Position numbers and translations under genes: made by a program
Notes under the pieces: model-generated
What the model was told of the DNA's origin: nothing
Databases searched by the model: none
What the model saw: the letters and a program-made list of their open reading frames with translations, nothing else
Shown: positions 7,435-16,065 of the stretch, piece by piece
Numbering within the stretch: the stretch's first letter is position 1
How the letters are laid out: every line of letters begins with the position of its first letter
DNA from: Pseudomonas abyssi
Lineage (GTDB): Bacteria; Pseudomonadota; Gammaproteobacteria; Pseudomonadales; Pseudomonadaceae
Length of the DNA: 64,000 nucleotides
Direction of reading: 5' to 3'
Assembly: GCF_002307495.1 (NCBI RefSeq)
Contig: NZ_NTMR01000016.1
Span: 1-64,000, forward strand

Positions 7435-8472
7435 CTATCGCTCAGGCCAAACCCTCTGCCACAACACAAACACCGGCTCCGCCAAAAACATCACCAAAAA
7501 CAACCGCATCACCTGCAACGCCGTCACCAGCGCCACCGACAGCTGCAACGCCTCTGCCGTGAGGCACAGCTCGGTGATGCCACCGGGCATCATGCCGAGC
7601 ATCAGGCTGATGCGGTCGACGCTGCCGAGCTGGGCGAGCAGCAGCGCGGCGCCGGCAGCGGTGAGCATCGCCAGCACGGTAAAGCTGAGCACCCGCAGCA
7701 GAAAGGCCGGGGCCTTGCGGAAGAAGGCGCGGTCGAAGTGACAGCCCAGCGCGCTGCCGATCAGCCACTGCCCCGCGGCGCTGGCACCGGGCGGCAGGGC
7801 GATTTCGATATCCAGCAGCACGCCGGCGCTGGCGCAGACAATCAGTGGACCGAGCATCCACGGGTTGGGCTGGCGCAGGCGGCGCATGACCACGGCCAGC
7901 AGCACGCCGAGCGGAATCAGCCAGGCCAGGGTTGGCAGATCGGTCGGCAGCGGCGCGGGCGCGCTGACCGCCGGCAGGCCCCAGGTGAACAGCGCCGGAA
8001 TCAGCAGCACCACCATCAGCAGGCGCAGGCTGTGGGCGGCGACCACGTTGGCGATGCCGGCGTTGTGGCGTGCGCCGATTACCGCCATCTCGCTGGCGCC
8101 ACCGGGCATGCTGGAGAAGAAGGCGGTCGCGCGGTCATAGCCGGCGCCGGTCAACAGGCGGATGCCGATCAGGCTGAGCAGAAAGGTGCCGCAGGCGCCC
8201 AGCACGATCAGGCCCAAGTGGCTGATGATCTGGGCAAAGACGGGGGTGGTGAAGTGCAGGCCGATGGCGCAGGCGACGATCAGCTGGCCGGTCTGCCGGG
8301 AACCCGGTGGCGGGCTGCACTGCCAGCCGCTGCAGCGCAGCAGGATGACCGCTACCAGCGAGCCGGTCATCCAGGGCAACGGCCAGCCGGCCAGGCTGGC
8401 GAGCAGGCCGCCTAGCGCGCCGGTCAACGGCGCGCTGAGGTAGCGCAGAGCGCTAAACAGCCGCTCAGGCAC
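7435..8472 (-). CDS. AbrB-like duplicated membrane protein (Gneg_AbrB_dup family)
   Basis: A 345-residue polytopic membrane protein with two homologous halves, each ending in a related motif: FFSSMPGGASEMAVIGA (about residues 98-114) and LMLGMMPGGITELCLTA (about 288-304). That internal duplication defines the membrane family misleadingly called AbrB or ammonia monooxygenase-like; it is not the DNA-binding AbrB. I place the start at GTG 8472, overlapping tctA by 8 bp, which gives normal family length; a longer frame start at 8592 would lie inside tctA. A transport role beside the tct genes is inferred. Confidence 0.8.
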   Translation of the reverse strand: MPERLFSALRYLSAPLTGALGGLLASLAGWPLPWMTGSLVAVILLRCSGWQCSPPPGSRQTGQLIVACAIGLHFTTPVFAQIISHLGLIVLGACGTFLLSLIGIRLLTGAGYDRATAFFSSMPGGASEMAVIGARHNAGIANVVAAHSLRLLMVVLLIPALFTWGLPAVSAPAPLPTDLPTLAWLIPLGVLLAVVMRRLRQPNPWMLGPLIVCASAGVLLDIEIALPPGASAAGQWLIGSALGCHFDRAFFRKAPAFLLRVLSFTVLAMLTAAGAALLLAQLGSVDRISLMLGMMPGGITELCLTAEALQLSVALVTALQVMRLFLVMFLAEPVFVLWQRVWPER

Positions 8473-9973
8473 TGGCCAGCGCGGCGCTGCGCTTGCTGCG
8501 GTAGCGACGCCAGAACGGCAGCGCCACCATGGCGGCAACCAGCACCCACAGACCGATGGTGATCGGGCTGGAGAACAGGATGCCCAGATCACCGTTGGAG
8601 ATCGACAGCGCGCGGCGCAGGTTGCTCTCCATCATGTGGCCGAGGATAAAGCCCAGCAGCAGCGCCGACAGCGGAAAGTCCAGCTTGCGCAGCAGGTAGC
8701 CGAACAGGCCGATGGCGATCATCAGGAACAGGTCGAAGGTGGTGGCATGGACCGCGTAGACGCCAATCGAGGTGATGATGGCGATGGCCGGCACCAGGGT
8801 CCAGCTCGGCACCGCGAGGATGCGGGTGAACACCTTGATCAGCGGCACGTTCATCACGATCAGAATGATGTTGGCGACGAACAGCGAGGCGATCAGACCC
8901 CAGACGATGTCCGGCTGATGCTGGAACAGCAGCGGGCCGGGGGTGATGTTGTACAGGGTCAGCGCGCCGAGCATCACCGCGGTGGTGCCGGAGCCTGGAA
9001 TACCGAGGGTCAGCATCGGGATCATCGAGCCGCAGGCCGAGGCGCTGTTGGCGGTTTCCGGCGCGGCCAGACCACGTAGATCGCCGTCACCGAAGCGGCC
9101 CTTGTCGCCGGCCAGACGCTTCTCGGACATGTAGCTCACCGCGCTGGCCAGTGTCGCACCGGCGCCCGGCAGCACGCCGAAGATAAAGCCCAGCACGCCG
9201 CTGCGCAGGTTGGTGGCGAGCACGAAGGCGCCTTCTTTCAGGTTGAACAGCATGCGCCCGCTGGCCTTTACGGCGACCTGACCCTGATGGGTGCGCTCCA
9301 GCAGCATGAGAATTTCGCTGACGCTGAACAGGCCCAGTACCAGCACCACAAACTGGATGCCGTCGGCCAGACCGAGGCTGCCGAAGGTGAAGCGGTAGAC
9401 GCCGCTGTTGGCGTCGATGCCGACGCAGGCCAGCATCAGGCCGATCAGCACGGCGACGGCGGTCTTGATGGGCTTGTCACCGGCCATGCCGGCCAGACAG
9501 ACAATCGCAAAGACCATCAGCATGAAGTATTCGGCCGGCCCGAAGGAGACCGCCCATTTGGCCAGCAGCGGGGCAAAGATGGTCACCCCGATGGTGGCGA
9601 TCAGGCCGCCGATAAACGAACTCCAGGCGGAAATGGACAGCGCAATGCCGCCCTTGCCCTGTTTGGCCAGCGGGTGGCCGTCCAGGGTGGTCATCACGGC
9701 GGAGGCTTCGCCCGGGATGTTCAGCAAAATGGAGGAAATGCGACCGCCGTACTCGCAGCCCAGATAGACCGAGGCCAGCAGAATCAGCGCGGTTTCTGGC
9801 GGCAGGCCGAGAGCGAAGGCGACCGGAATCAGCAGCGCCACGCCGTTGATCGGGCCCAGGCCCGGCAGCAGGCCGACGATGGTGCCGATGGTGGTGCCGG
9901 CCAGCGCGGTCACCAGGTTGTTCGGGCTCAGGGCAACGTCGAAGCCCTGGCCAAGGTAAGAGAGGGTATCCAT
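8465..9973 (-). CDS. tctA: Tripartite tricarboxylate transporter, large permease TctA
   Basis: A 502-residue inner-membrane protein with about 11-12 helices and the family segments GTTIGTIVGLLPGLGPINGVALLIP (about residues 26-50), GCEYGGRISSILLNIPGEASAVMT (about 72-95) and FGVLPGAGATLAS. It forms the channel of the Na+-dependent TTT transporter, with TctB as small subunit and TctC as periplasmic binder. The order tctC-tctB-tctA with opdH upstream matches PA0752-PA0755 of P. aeruginosa. The start is only 2 nt beyond the tctB stop. Confidence 0.95.
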   Translation of the reverse strand: MDTLSYLGQGFDVALSPNNLVTALAGTTIGTIVGLLPGLGPINGVALLIPVAFALGLPPETALILLASVYLGCEYGGRISSILLNIPGEASAVMTTLDGHPLAKQGKGGIALSISAWSSFIGGLIATIGVTIFAPLLAKWAVSFGPAEYFMLMVFAIVCLAGMAGDKPIKTAVAVLIGLMLACVGIDANSGVYRFTFGSLGLADGIQFVVLVLGLFSVSEILMLLERTHQGQVAVKASGRMLFNLKEGAFVLATNLRSGVLGFIFGVLPGAGATLASAVSYMSEKRLAGDKGRFGDGDLRGLAAPETANSASACGSMIPMLTLGIPGSGTTAVMLGALTLYNITPGPLLFQHQPDIVWGLIASLFVANIILIVMNVPLIKVFTRILAVPSWTLVPAIAIITSIGVYAVHATTFDLFLMIAIGLFGYLLRKLDFPLSALLLGFILGHMMESNLRRALSISNGDLGILFSSPITIGLWVLVAAMVALPFWRRYRSKRSAALASA

Positions 9974-9975
9974 GA

Positions 9976-10434
9976 TCAGATCTCCAGGGCGCTGAGAACG
10001 CCGAGCGGCAGGGGGACTTCCAGTACCCGGTCAAAGAGAAAATACAGGCCAACGCCCAGTACCAGCGCGAGCACGGCGCTGGGTAGCCAGCGACCGCCGA
10101 ACAGGCGCGCCATGCCGAGTGCAAACAGGATGCTGGTCGGAATGAAGCCCAGGCGCTCGAACAACGCCGCCAGGGCCAGCAGCAGGCCAAGGCAGATGGC
10201 TGCCTTGATCAGCATCGGACGGGTCAGCGCCGGTTCATCGGACTCGCTGCTCTCCATCGCTGGCTTGACCAGCAGTACCAGCGCGCCGAGGGCGAGCAGA
10301 ATCAGCAGCATCAGCGGGTAGGCGCGCGGGCCGACCGGCTCATAGGAGAAGGGCGCTTGGTAGCCCCAGGCGATAAAGCCCAGGCACAGGCAAGCCAGCA
10401 GCAGACTCGCCGCAAACAGACGTTGGTAAAGCAT
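9976..10434 (-). CDS. tctB: Tripartite tricarboxylate transporter, small membrane subunit TctB
   Basis: A 152-residue protein with four predicted helices (about residues 5-22, 36-54, 78-98, 110-140), the standard size and topology of TctB. Sequence is poorly conserved in this family, so the call rests on topology and its place between tctC and tctA. An inverted repeat with strong pairing lies in the 58-bp gap to tctC. Confidence 0.92.
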   Translation of the reverse strand: MLYQRLFAASLLLACLCLGFIAWGYQAPFSYEPVGPRAYPLMLLILLALGALVLLVKPAMESSESDEPALTRPMLIKAAICLGLLLALAALFERLGFIPTSILFALGMARLFGGRWLPSAVLALVLGVGLYFLFDRVLEVPLPLGVLSALEI

Positions 10435-10455
10435 GGTGTAATCCTCGCGGACGCA

Positions 10456-10481
10456 GCACGCACCCGGGGCCGGGTGCGTGC
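10456..10481. promoter_or_regulatory. Intercistronic hairpin between tctC and tctB
   Basis: GCACGCACCCGG (10456-10467) and CCGGGTGCGTGC (10470-10481) are perfect complements, an 11-12 bp GC-rich stem with a tiny loop. No T-run follows on the minus strand, so it is more likely an mRNA-stabilising or processing hairpin than a terminator. It would favour high TctC over TctB/TctA, as often seen for binding proteins. Confidence 0.7.
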
Positions 10482-10492
10482 AGGTAGGGCGG

Positions 10493-11473
10493 TTACTGAG
10501 TCAGGCCGAACTCGCCAGCCAGGTTTTTGTACTCGGCAACGTGCTCGTGGACGTAGGCCTCGAGCTCAGCACCGGTGAGAGCGAAGGGGAAGAGTTCACG
10601 CTGCTCGCGCAGGGTGGCGAACTCCTCGGAGGCGAGCATGTGCTCGAAGTTGGTCTGCCACCAGGCGAAGTCTTCATCGCTGACGTCCGGGCCCATGTAG
10701 AAACCACGGATAACCGGCCAGCTGACATCAAAGCCCTGCTCTTTTGCAGTGGGGATGTCTTCGACCACATCACCGGGCAGACGCTCGTCGGCGAGGACGG
10801 CCAGGATGTGCATGTCGCCGCTTTCAACGTGCGGCATGGAGTCGGAGATGTCGGTACTGGCAACCTGAATGTGGCCGCCGAGCAGCGCGGTGGCCAGCTC
10901 GCCGCCGCCCTCCATCGCGACATAGCGCAGGCTGCGCGGGTTGATGCCGGCGGCGCGGGCGACCAGTGCGGTCTGCATCCAGTCCTGGCTGCCGACGGTG
11001 CCGCCGGAGCCGATCACCACTTTGGACGGGTCCTTGCGCAGCGCCTCGACCAGTTGCTCCAGGGTCTGGAACTCGGAATCGGCGCGCACGGCGATGGCGC
11101 CGTAGCTGGTGCCGACGGCGGCCAGCCATTTGACCGCGCTCTCGTCGAAGCGGCCAAACTTGCCCTGGGCCAGGTTCAGCAGCGAACCGGTCGAGAAGGC
11201 GGTGATGGTACCCGGCTCGTCAGGGCGCTGGGCGACCACGGCGTTGTAGGCCACGGCGCCAATGCCGCCAGGCATGTAGGTCACGCGCATCGGGCGCGAC
11301 AGATACTCGCCTTGCAGCAGCGCGCTTTGCGCCAGCTTGCAGGTCAGGTCAAATCCGCCGCCGGGCGAAGCCGGGGCGATACATTCGGGACGGGACGGCT
11401 CATCAGCCTGGGTGTAGCCAGCCAGGCCGAAGCACAGGCCGATCAGCAGGGCAGAACGCAGTGTCGCTTTCAT
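10493..11473 (-). CDS. tctC: Tripartite tricarboxylate transporter substrate-binding protein TctC
   Basis: A 326-residue periplasmic binder with a signal peptide (about residues 1-23, cleaved after YTQA). Family features include the CIAPASPGGGFDLTCKLAQ segment at the start of the mature protein and VVIGSGGTVGSQDW in the domain hinge. In the tct locus the ligand is expected to be citrate or another tricarboxylate, captured in the periplasm after entry through the OpdH-like porin. The ATG at 11473 has GAGGA upstream and starts the signal peptide directly; 11488 would add five residues. Confidence 0.93.
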   Translation of the reverse strand: MKATLRSALLIGLCFGLAGYTQADEPSRPECIAPASPGGGFDLTCKLAQSALLQGEYLSRPMRVTYMPGGIGAVAYNAVVAQRPDEPGTITAFSTGSLLNLAQGKFGRFDESAVKWLAAVGTSYGAIAVRADSEFQTLEQLVEALRKDPSKVVIGSGGTVGSQDWMQTALVARAAGINPRSLRYVAMEGGGELATALLGGHIQVASTDISDSMPHVESGDMHILAVLADERLPGDVVEDIPTAKEQGFDVSWPVIRGFYMGPDVSDEDFAWWQTNFEHMLASEEFATLREQRELFPFALTGAELEAYVHEHVAEYKNLAGEFGLTQ

Positions 11474-11523
11474 GGTGGTTGTCCTCATGGCGTTATTCTA
11501 GGCGATTGTCAGGGGCGCGGCGC

Positions 11524-12786
11524 TTACCAGATCGGGAAGGCGTAGCTGACAATCAGGCGGTTCTCGTCGGCGTCGCGGGCAAAGTCGGAGCGGTAGCTCG
11601 CATTGCGCCAGCGCAGGCCGAGATTTTTCAGTGCGCCATCCTGGAACACGTACTGCAGCTCGGTGTTGCGCTCCCATTCCGAGCCGGTGCCACCGGCGAC
11701 GGGCTTGGCGTCGTCACCGCTGATATAGCGGGTCATGAAGCTCAGGCCGGGAATGCCGACTGCAGCAAAGTCGTAGTCGTAACGCAGCTGCCAGGAGCGC
11801 TCGTTGGCTTCGGCAAAGTCGTTGATCTGCACGAAGTTGACGAGGTACGGGTTGCTGCCGTCGATATACGGGAAGGCGCTGTCGCCGCGCATTTTTTGCG
11901 CGGCTGCGCTCACTTCATGACCGTTCAGCGCGTAGCCGATGCGGCCCTGCCAGGCCTGGTTGTCGATCCGACCGGCCTGGGCTGCGCCCTGCTCGTCGGA
12001 TACGGCGACCCGCAGCTCGGTGCTCAGCTCACCGGCGCCCAGAGCGGCGCTGTGGTTGAGACCGAAGAAGTGTTGGCGGTAGATATCATCCAGTTGTGCC
12101 AGATAGTAGCTAGCCGCCAGGCTGGAGTTGAACTGGTAGTTCAGTCCGGCCCAATCAAGCTGGTCAGCCGAGAACGAACCACCGAAACGGCGATTCTTGT
12201 TGTTCAGGGCCAGGTCCTCGGCATCGGTGGAATCACGGTCGGTCGCCTTGGTCAGGCGGCCGAAATCGATGCTGAGGTTGTCGAATTCGTTGATGGTCGC
12301 CATGCCGCCGCGAAAGGTTTGCGGCAGGATGCGGCTGGTGTTGGGCTGCAGGATCGGCAGCTTGGGCATCAGCGTACCCAGGAACAGTTCAGACTCGGAG
12401 TAGCGCATCTTGGCGGTCAGGCCAAGCTTGCTGTATTCATCGGCGGCGCGGCCGTCATCGTGGGTCGGCAGCAGGCCGGTGCCGGTGCGGTCCGGGCTGG
12501 AGTCGAGCTTGATGCCGAGCATCGCCTTGGCGTCGAGACCAAAGCCGAGCGGGCCATCGGTGTAACCGGACTTGAGGTCGAGGATGAAGCCCTGAGCCCA
12601 TTCTTCGCGCTTGGATTGGCCGGTGCCTTCGCGGAAGTCGCGGTTGAAGTAGATGTTGCTGGTGCTCAGTTTGGCGCTGCTGTCCTCGGTGAAGCTGCTG
12701 GCCTGGGCCAGGGGAGTGAGCAGCAGGCCGGAGGCGGCCAGCAGGGCGGCAGACAGGCTGCGCCGTGGGATGAATACGGTGTGCAT
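11524..12786 (-). CDS. opdH: OprD-family outer-membrane porin, OpdH-like
   Basis: A 420-residue porin with a signal peptide (residues 1-29, cleaved near AQASS) and an OprD barrel: alternating strands rich in Tyr/Phe/Arg, ending in VSYAFPIW with a terminal aromatic for Bam recognition. Gene order with tctCBA and divergent tctDE matches the P. aeruginosa opdH locus, where the porin takes up tricarboxylates such as cis-aconitate. The symbol therefore rests on synteny; other OprD paralogues look alike at this level. Expression is probably induced by TctD from the 182-bp divergent region. Confidence 0.88.
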   Translation of the reverse strand: MHTVFIPRRSLSAALLAASGLLLTPLAQASSFTEDSSAKLSTSNIYFNRDFREGTGQSKREEWAQGFILDLKSGYTDGPLGFGLDAKAMLGIKLDSSPDRTGTGLLPTHDDGRAADEYSKLGLTAKMRYSESELFLGTLMPKLPILQPNTSRILPQTFRGGMATINEFDNLSIDFGRLTKATDRDSTDAEDLALNNKNRRFGGSFSADQLDWAGLNYQFNSSLAASYYLAQLDDIYRQHFFGLNHSAALGAGELSTELRVAVSDEQGAAQAGRIDNQAWQGRIGYALNGHEVSAAAQKMRGDSAFPYIDGSNPYLVNFVQINDFAEANERSWQLRYDYDFAAVGIPGLSFMTRYISGDDAKPVAGGTGSEWERNTELQYVFQDGALKNLGLRWRNASYRSDFARDADENRLIVSYAFPIW

Positions 12787-12968
12787 CAGGTGTACTCCGG
12801 TGTTGTTCTTGTTTGCGTTTTGACGCCTACGGTGGGTGACCGTCGGGCGATGCTAATGAGCGAACCTTTCAGCAACCTTTCATCCCTCACCCCCCGAAAC
12901 TCGCGCTGTCGCGGGCCGACAGGCGGTGTAAACTCAGGCGATTCGACCCTTTGCAAGAGAGACCGCCA

Positions 12969-13637
12969 GTGCGCATTCTGCTGGTAGAAGACGACCCCGA
13001 ACTGGCCGAGAGCCTGGCCCGCGCCCTCAAGAACGGGGGCTGGACCGTCGATGTGCTGCACGACGGCGTGGCCGCCGATCTGGCCTTGCGCAGCGAGGAT
13101 TACGCGCTGGCGATCCTCGATGTCGGCCTGCCTCGGCAGGACGGATTCGAGGTGCTGAGAAAGTTGCGCGAGCGGGGCCAGACGTTGGCGGTGCTGATGC
13201 TCACCGCCCGTGGCGAGGTGGCCGACCGGGTGCGCGGACTGAACCTGGGCGCCGATGACTATCTGGCCAAGCCCTTCGAGCTGAGCGAGCTGGAGGCGCG
13301 GGTCAACGCCCTGTTGCGCCGCAGCCTGATGGGCGGCGAGCGCCAGCAGCAGTGCGGCGAGCTGATCTACGATCTCAACGACCGTCGCTTCAGCCTGCGC
13401 GGCGAGGTGCTGACCTTGCCGTCGCGCGAGCACGCGGTGCTGGAAAACCTGATCGCCCGCCCCGGCCGGCTGATGAGCAAGGAGCAACTGGCAGGCAAGG
13501 TGTTCGGGCTGGATCAGGACGCCAGCCCGGAAGCCATCGAAATCTATATCTCCCGACTGCGCCGCAAGCTCGATGGCAGCGGTGTACGCATCGTGACCTT
13601 CCGTGGGCTTGGCTATCTGCTGGAGGCCGAGGCGTGA
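12969..13637 (+). CDS. tctD: Two-component response regulator TctD (OmpR/PhoB type)
   Basis: A 222-residue regulator with receiver domain (about residues 1-115): acidic pair EDD at 7-9, phospho-acceptor Asp in AILDVGLP (about 51) and Lys in LAKPFE (about 102). A winged-helix OmpR-type domain follows, ending RIVTFRGLGYLLEAEA. GTG at 12969 starts the protein at the usual VRILLVEDD; a TTG at 12951 is possible but would add six residues. It overlaps tctE by 4 bp and diverges from opdH-tctCBA, its likely target. Confidence 0.93.
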   Translation: MRILLVEDDPELAESLARALKNGGWTVDVLHDGVAADLALRSEDYALAILDVGLPRQDGFEVLRKLRERGQTLAVLMLTARGEVADRVRGLNLGADDYLAKPFELSELEARVNALLRRSLMGGERQQQCGELIYDLNDRRFSLRGEVLTLPSREHAVLENLIARPGRLMSKEQLAGKVFGLDQDASPEAIEIYISRLRRKLDGSGVRIVTFRGLGYLLEAEA

Positions 13638-15043
13638 CACTGGGGGCGCAGCCCCCGCTGGCGCAGGCGGGGGCCGGCAGTCTGCGTGGACGCCTGCTGC
13701 GACGGCTGGCGCTGGTGTTGTCGGTGCTGCTGCTGATCGCCAGCTCGGTCGCCTACTGGAATGCGCGTTTGGCAGCAGATACGGCCTATGACCGCTCGCT
13801 GCTGTCTTCTGCCCGGGCGATTGCCGAGCGACTCTACAGCGAAGACGGAGCACTGGCGGTCGAGGTGCCTTACGTGGCGCTCGACAACTTTGCCTATGAC
13901 ATCACCGGCCGGCTCTATTATCAGGTTATCGACTTCAATGGTCGGCTTATCTCCGGGTACGAGGACCTGCCTGCAGCCTCTGCGACTATTCCGATGACTC
14001 AGGATTATCCGGCCCTGGCGCGGTTCTACGATGCCGAGTACCGCGATTCGGAAGTGCGCGTGGTCAGCCTGCTGCAGGCGGTGAGCACCACCACCGACAG
14101 CGGCATGGCGGAAATTCGTGTGGCGGAAACCCGCGAGGCGCGGGATCGCATGGCGGCCAACCTGCTGCGGCAGTCGCTGATCAACCTGGGCGTGCTGGCG
14201 GTCAGCGCGCTGGTGCTGGCCTGGCTGGCGGTGACCGCCGCGCTGAGTCCGCTGCAGCGCCTGCGGCACGAGGTGGCGGAGCGGCGTAGCGATGACCTGC
14301 GGCCCATCGAGACCGAGGGGCTGCAGCGTGAAGTGCGGCCGCTGGTGAATGCCATCAACCACTTCACCGGCCGGCTGCGCGAGAACTTTGAGCGCCAGCG
14401 CGACTTTATCGCTGAAGCCTCACACGAACTGCGCACGCCGCTGGCGGCGCTCAAGGCGCGTATCGAGCTGGGGCTGCGCTCCAACGACCCGCAGGCCTGG
14501 CAGCAGGCCCTGCGCGAAGCCGATGCCAGCACCGATCGCACCATTGGCCTGGCCAACCGGCTGCTGTCGATGGCACGCATCGAGCGTGGCGCGCGCGCGG
14601 TCGCCGAGGGCAGCGCCGAACAGGTGGCACTGGCGCCGCTGGCGCAGGAGCTGGCGCTGGCCATGGTGCCGCTGGCGCACGCGCGCAATATCGAACTGGC
14701 GCTGGAGGTGGAGCAGGCGTTCGATGTCTGGGGCGAGCCGACGCTGCTGCAGGAGCTGTTCGGCAACCTGATCGACAACGCCCTGCAGCACACCCCGGAT
14801 GGCGGCGTGGTCACCCTGCGTCTGCGCGCCCCGGCACTGGTCGAGATCGAAGACACCGGCCCCGGCATCCCGCCCGAGGAGCGCGAACGGGTGTTTGAGC
14901 GCTTCTACCGGCAGAGTCCGTCAGGCACCGGTCTGGGGTTGTCGATCGTCGGTGAGATTTGCCGCGCCCATCGTGCTGAGATCAGTTTGCATGAGGGGGC
15001 TGAGGGCGGGTTGTTGGTGCGGGTGAGTTTTTTGGTTGAGTAG
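13634..15043 (+). CDS. tctE: Sensor histidine kinase TctE
   Basis: A 469-residue kinase: helix 1 at about residues 25-43, a periplasmic sensor domain of the 2CSK_N type to about 175, helix 2 at about 182-205, a short HAMP-like linker, the H-box FIAEASHELRTPLAALK (His at about 264), then the ATPase domain with N-box GNLIDNALQHTP, G1 EDTGPGIP and G2 GTGLGLSIV. It should sense tricarboxylates outside and phosphorylate TctD. GTG at 13634 overlaps the tctD stop (GTGA), giving translational coupling. Confidence 0.93.
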   Translation: MTLGAQPPLAQAGAGSLRGRLLRRLALVLSVLLLIASSVAYWNARLAADTAYDRSLLSSARAIAERLYSEDGALAVEVPYVALDNFAYDITGRLYYQVIDFNGRLISGYEDLPAASATIPMTQDYPALARFYDAEYRDSEVRVVSLLQAVSTTTDSGMAEIRVAETREARDRMAANLLRQSLINLGVLAVSALVLAWLAVTAALSPLQRLRHEVAERRSDDLRPIETEGLQREVRPLVNAINHFTGRLRENFERQRDFIAEASHELRTPLAALKARIELGLRSNDPQAWQQALREADASTDRTIGLANRLLSMARIERGARAVAEGSAEQVALAPLAQELALAMVPLAHARNIELALEVEQAFDVWGEPTLLQELFGNLIDNALQHTPDGGVVTLRLRAPALVEIEDTGPGIPPEERERVFERFYRQSPSGTGLGLSIVGEICRAHRAEISLHEGAEGGLLVRVSFLVE

Positions 15044-15097
15044 GCTGCCTGGGTTTAGCTATTCTCGTTGTTTCTGGGTAAAAATCTCTAGGATCGA

Positions 15098-15319
15098 GTG
15101 TGCACGGATGCCAGTCCCGTTTACGCGGGCGAGTAGCGCAGGGCTGACGGGAAAAAGAGTCATAGGATGTCTGAGGAGCGAAGCGACGAGTTTTATGACT
15201 CCCCGTCAGGCCGAGCAACGCAGCGAACCCGAAGGGCCGCGTAGTCGGGTGCCCCGGGGGATCGCTAAGGGGGGCTGGGCAAGCAGCCCCCCTTGGCTCG
15301 CCGGAGAAGGCGAAAAGCG
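15098..15319 (-). repeat. Dispersed structured element, copy C
   Basis: Inverted relative to copies A and B, in the 328-bp convergent gap 15044-15371. Begins GTGTGCAC (15098-15105), then CCCGTTTACGCGGG. The arms are a third sequence version: CTGACGGG (15144-15151) with CCCGTCAG (15202-15209) and AGTCATA (15158-15164) with TATGACT (15194-15200). The conserved hairpin is at 15267-15294, and the end is GGCGAAAAGCG. Nothing else is seen in this gap. Confidence 0.9.
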
Positions 15320-15371
15320 AGTGTGCCTATCACACGGTAATCAATCTGAACTTCTTTCCTGATAGCCCCCA

Positions 15372-15941
15372 TCAAGACGCCTTGCGCGCAGCCTTCGGCT
15401 CCCACACAAACGGCGCAAAGGCTCGATCCACCGGCGTCTGGGCGATGTGGTTGGTGTAGTTGCTCATGACTTTCTGGGCCAGTCCGAGGATCACTTCCAG
15501 CACCTGCTGCTGGCCGTAACCGGCGGCGTAGAAGGCGTCGAGCTGGGTCTGGTCGACTTCGCCGCGCTGGCGCAGCATGGCCAGGGTGAAGGTGCGCAGG
15601 GCTTCGAGTTTGCTGTCGGGCAGCGGGGTTTGGTTGCGCAGCGCCTCACTGATCTCGTCCGATACCTTCATCGCCCTGGCGATGCCGGTGTGTGCCGGCA
15701 CGCAGTAGTGGCAGCCGTGCTCGACGTTGATGGTCTGCCAGACCACGGTCAGTTCGTCGGCGTTGAAGCTGCTGTTCTGAAACAGCCCGTGCAGCAGCTG
15801 ATAGCCTTCCAGCAGCGCGGGCGCTTCGGCCATGACGGCGTGCAGGCCGGGGATCATGCCAAAGCCCTTGAGGGAGTCTTCCAGCAGCGGGCGGGCATCC
15901 TGTGGGGCGGAATCCAGGCTGTGCAGGGTGAAGTCAGACAT
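15372..15941 (-). CDS. Carboxymuconolactone decarboxylase family protein (AhpD-like)
   Basis: A 189-residue all-helical protein with the AhpD-type redox motif EHGCHYCVPAHTGIA (CxxC at about residues 76-79 and His three residues later). Such proteins reduce peroxides or peroxiredoxins through the cysteine pair; the real partner is unknown. It is divergent from a TetR regulator at 16066, with two direct operator-like repeats between them, so repression by that protein is likely. It is unlike the second family member at 27008, which has no CxxC. Confidence 0.87.
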   Translation of the reverse strand: MSDFTLHSLDSAPQDARPLLEDSLKGFGMIPGLHAVMAEAPALLEGYQLLHGLFQNSSFNADELTVVWQTINVEHGCHYCVPAHTGIARAMKVSDEISEALRNQTPLPDSKLEALRTFTLAMLRQRGEVDQTQLDAFYAAGYGQQQVLEVILGLAQKVMSNYTNHIAQTPVDRAFAPFVWEPKAARKAS

Positions 15942-15998
15942 GGTTATCTCCTCGAACGGCAGTTTTTGATTGATTGCTCAAAAATACGCTAGCTGTAT

Positions 15999-16037
15999 TT
16001 GAGTGATCGTTCAAGTTATTCTTGAGCGCTCGTTCAG
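15999..16037. promoter_or_regulatory. Tandem TetR-type operator sites
   Basis: TTGAGTGATCGTTCAA (15999-16014) and TTGAGCGCTCGTTCAG (16022-16037) are direct repeats 23 bp apart, matching at 13 of 16 positions and each roughly palindromic (TGA...TCA). They lie between the AhpD-like gene and the tetR gene at 16066, the place expected for a repressor of both. Confidence 0.65.
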
Positions 16038-16065
16038 AATCCCCGCCACCGCTACTGGAGACACC

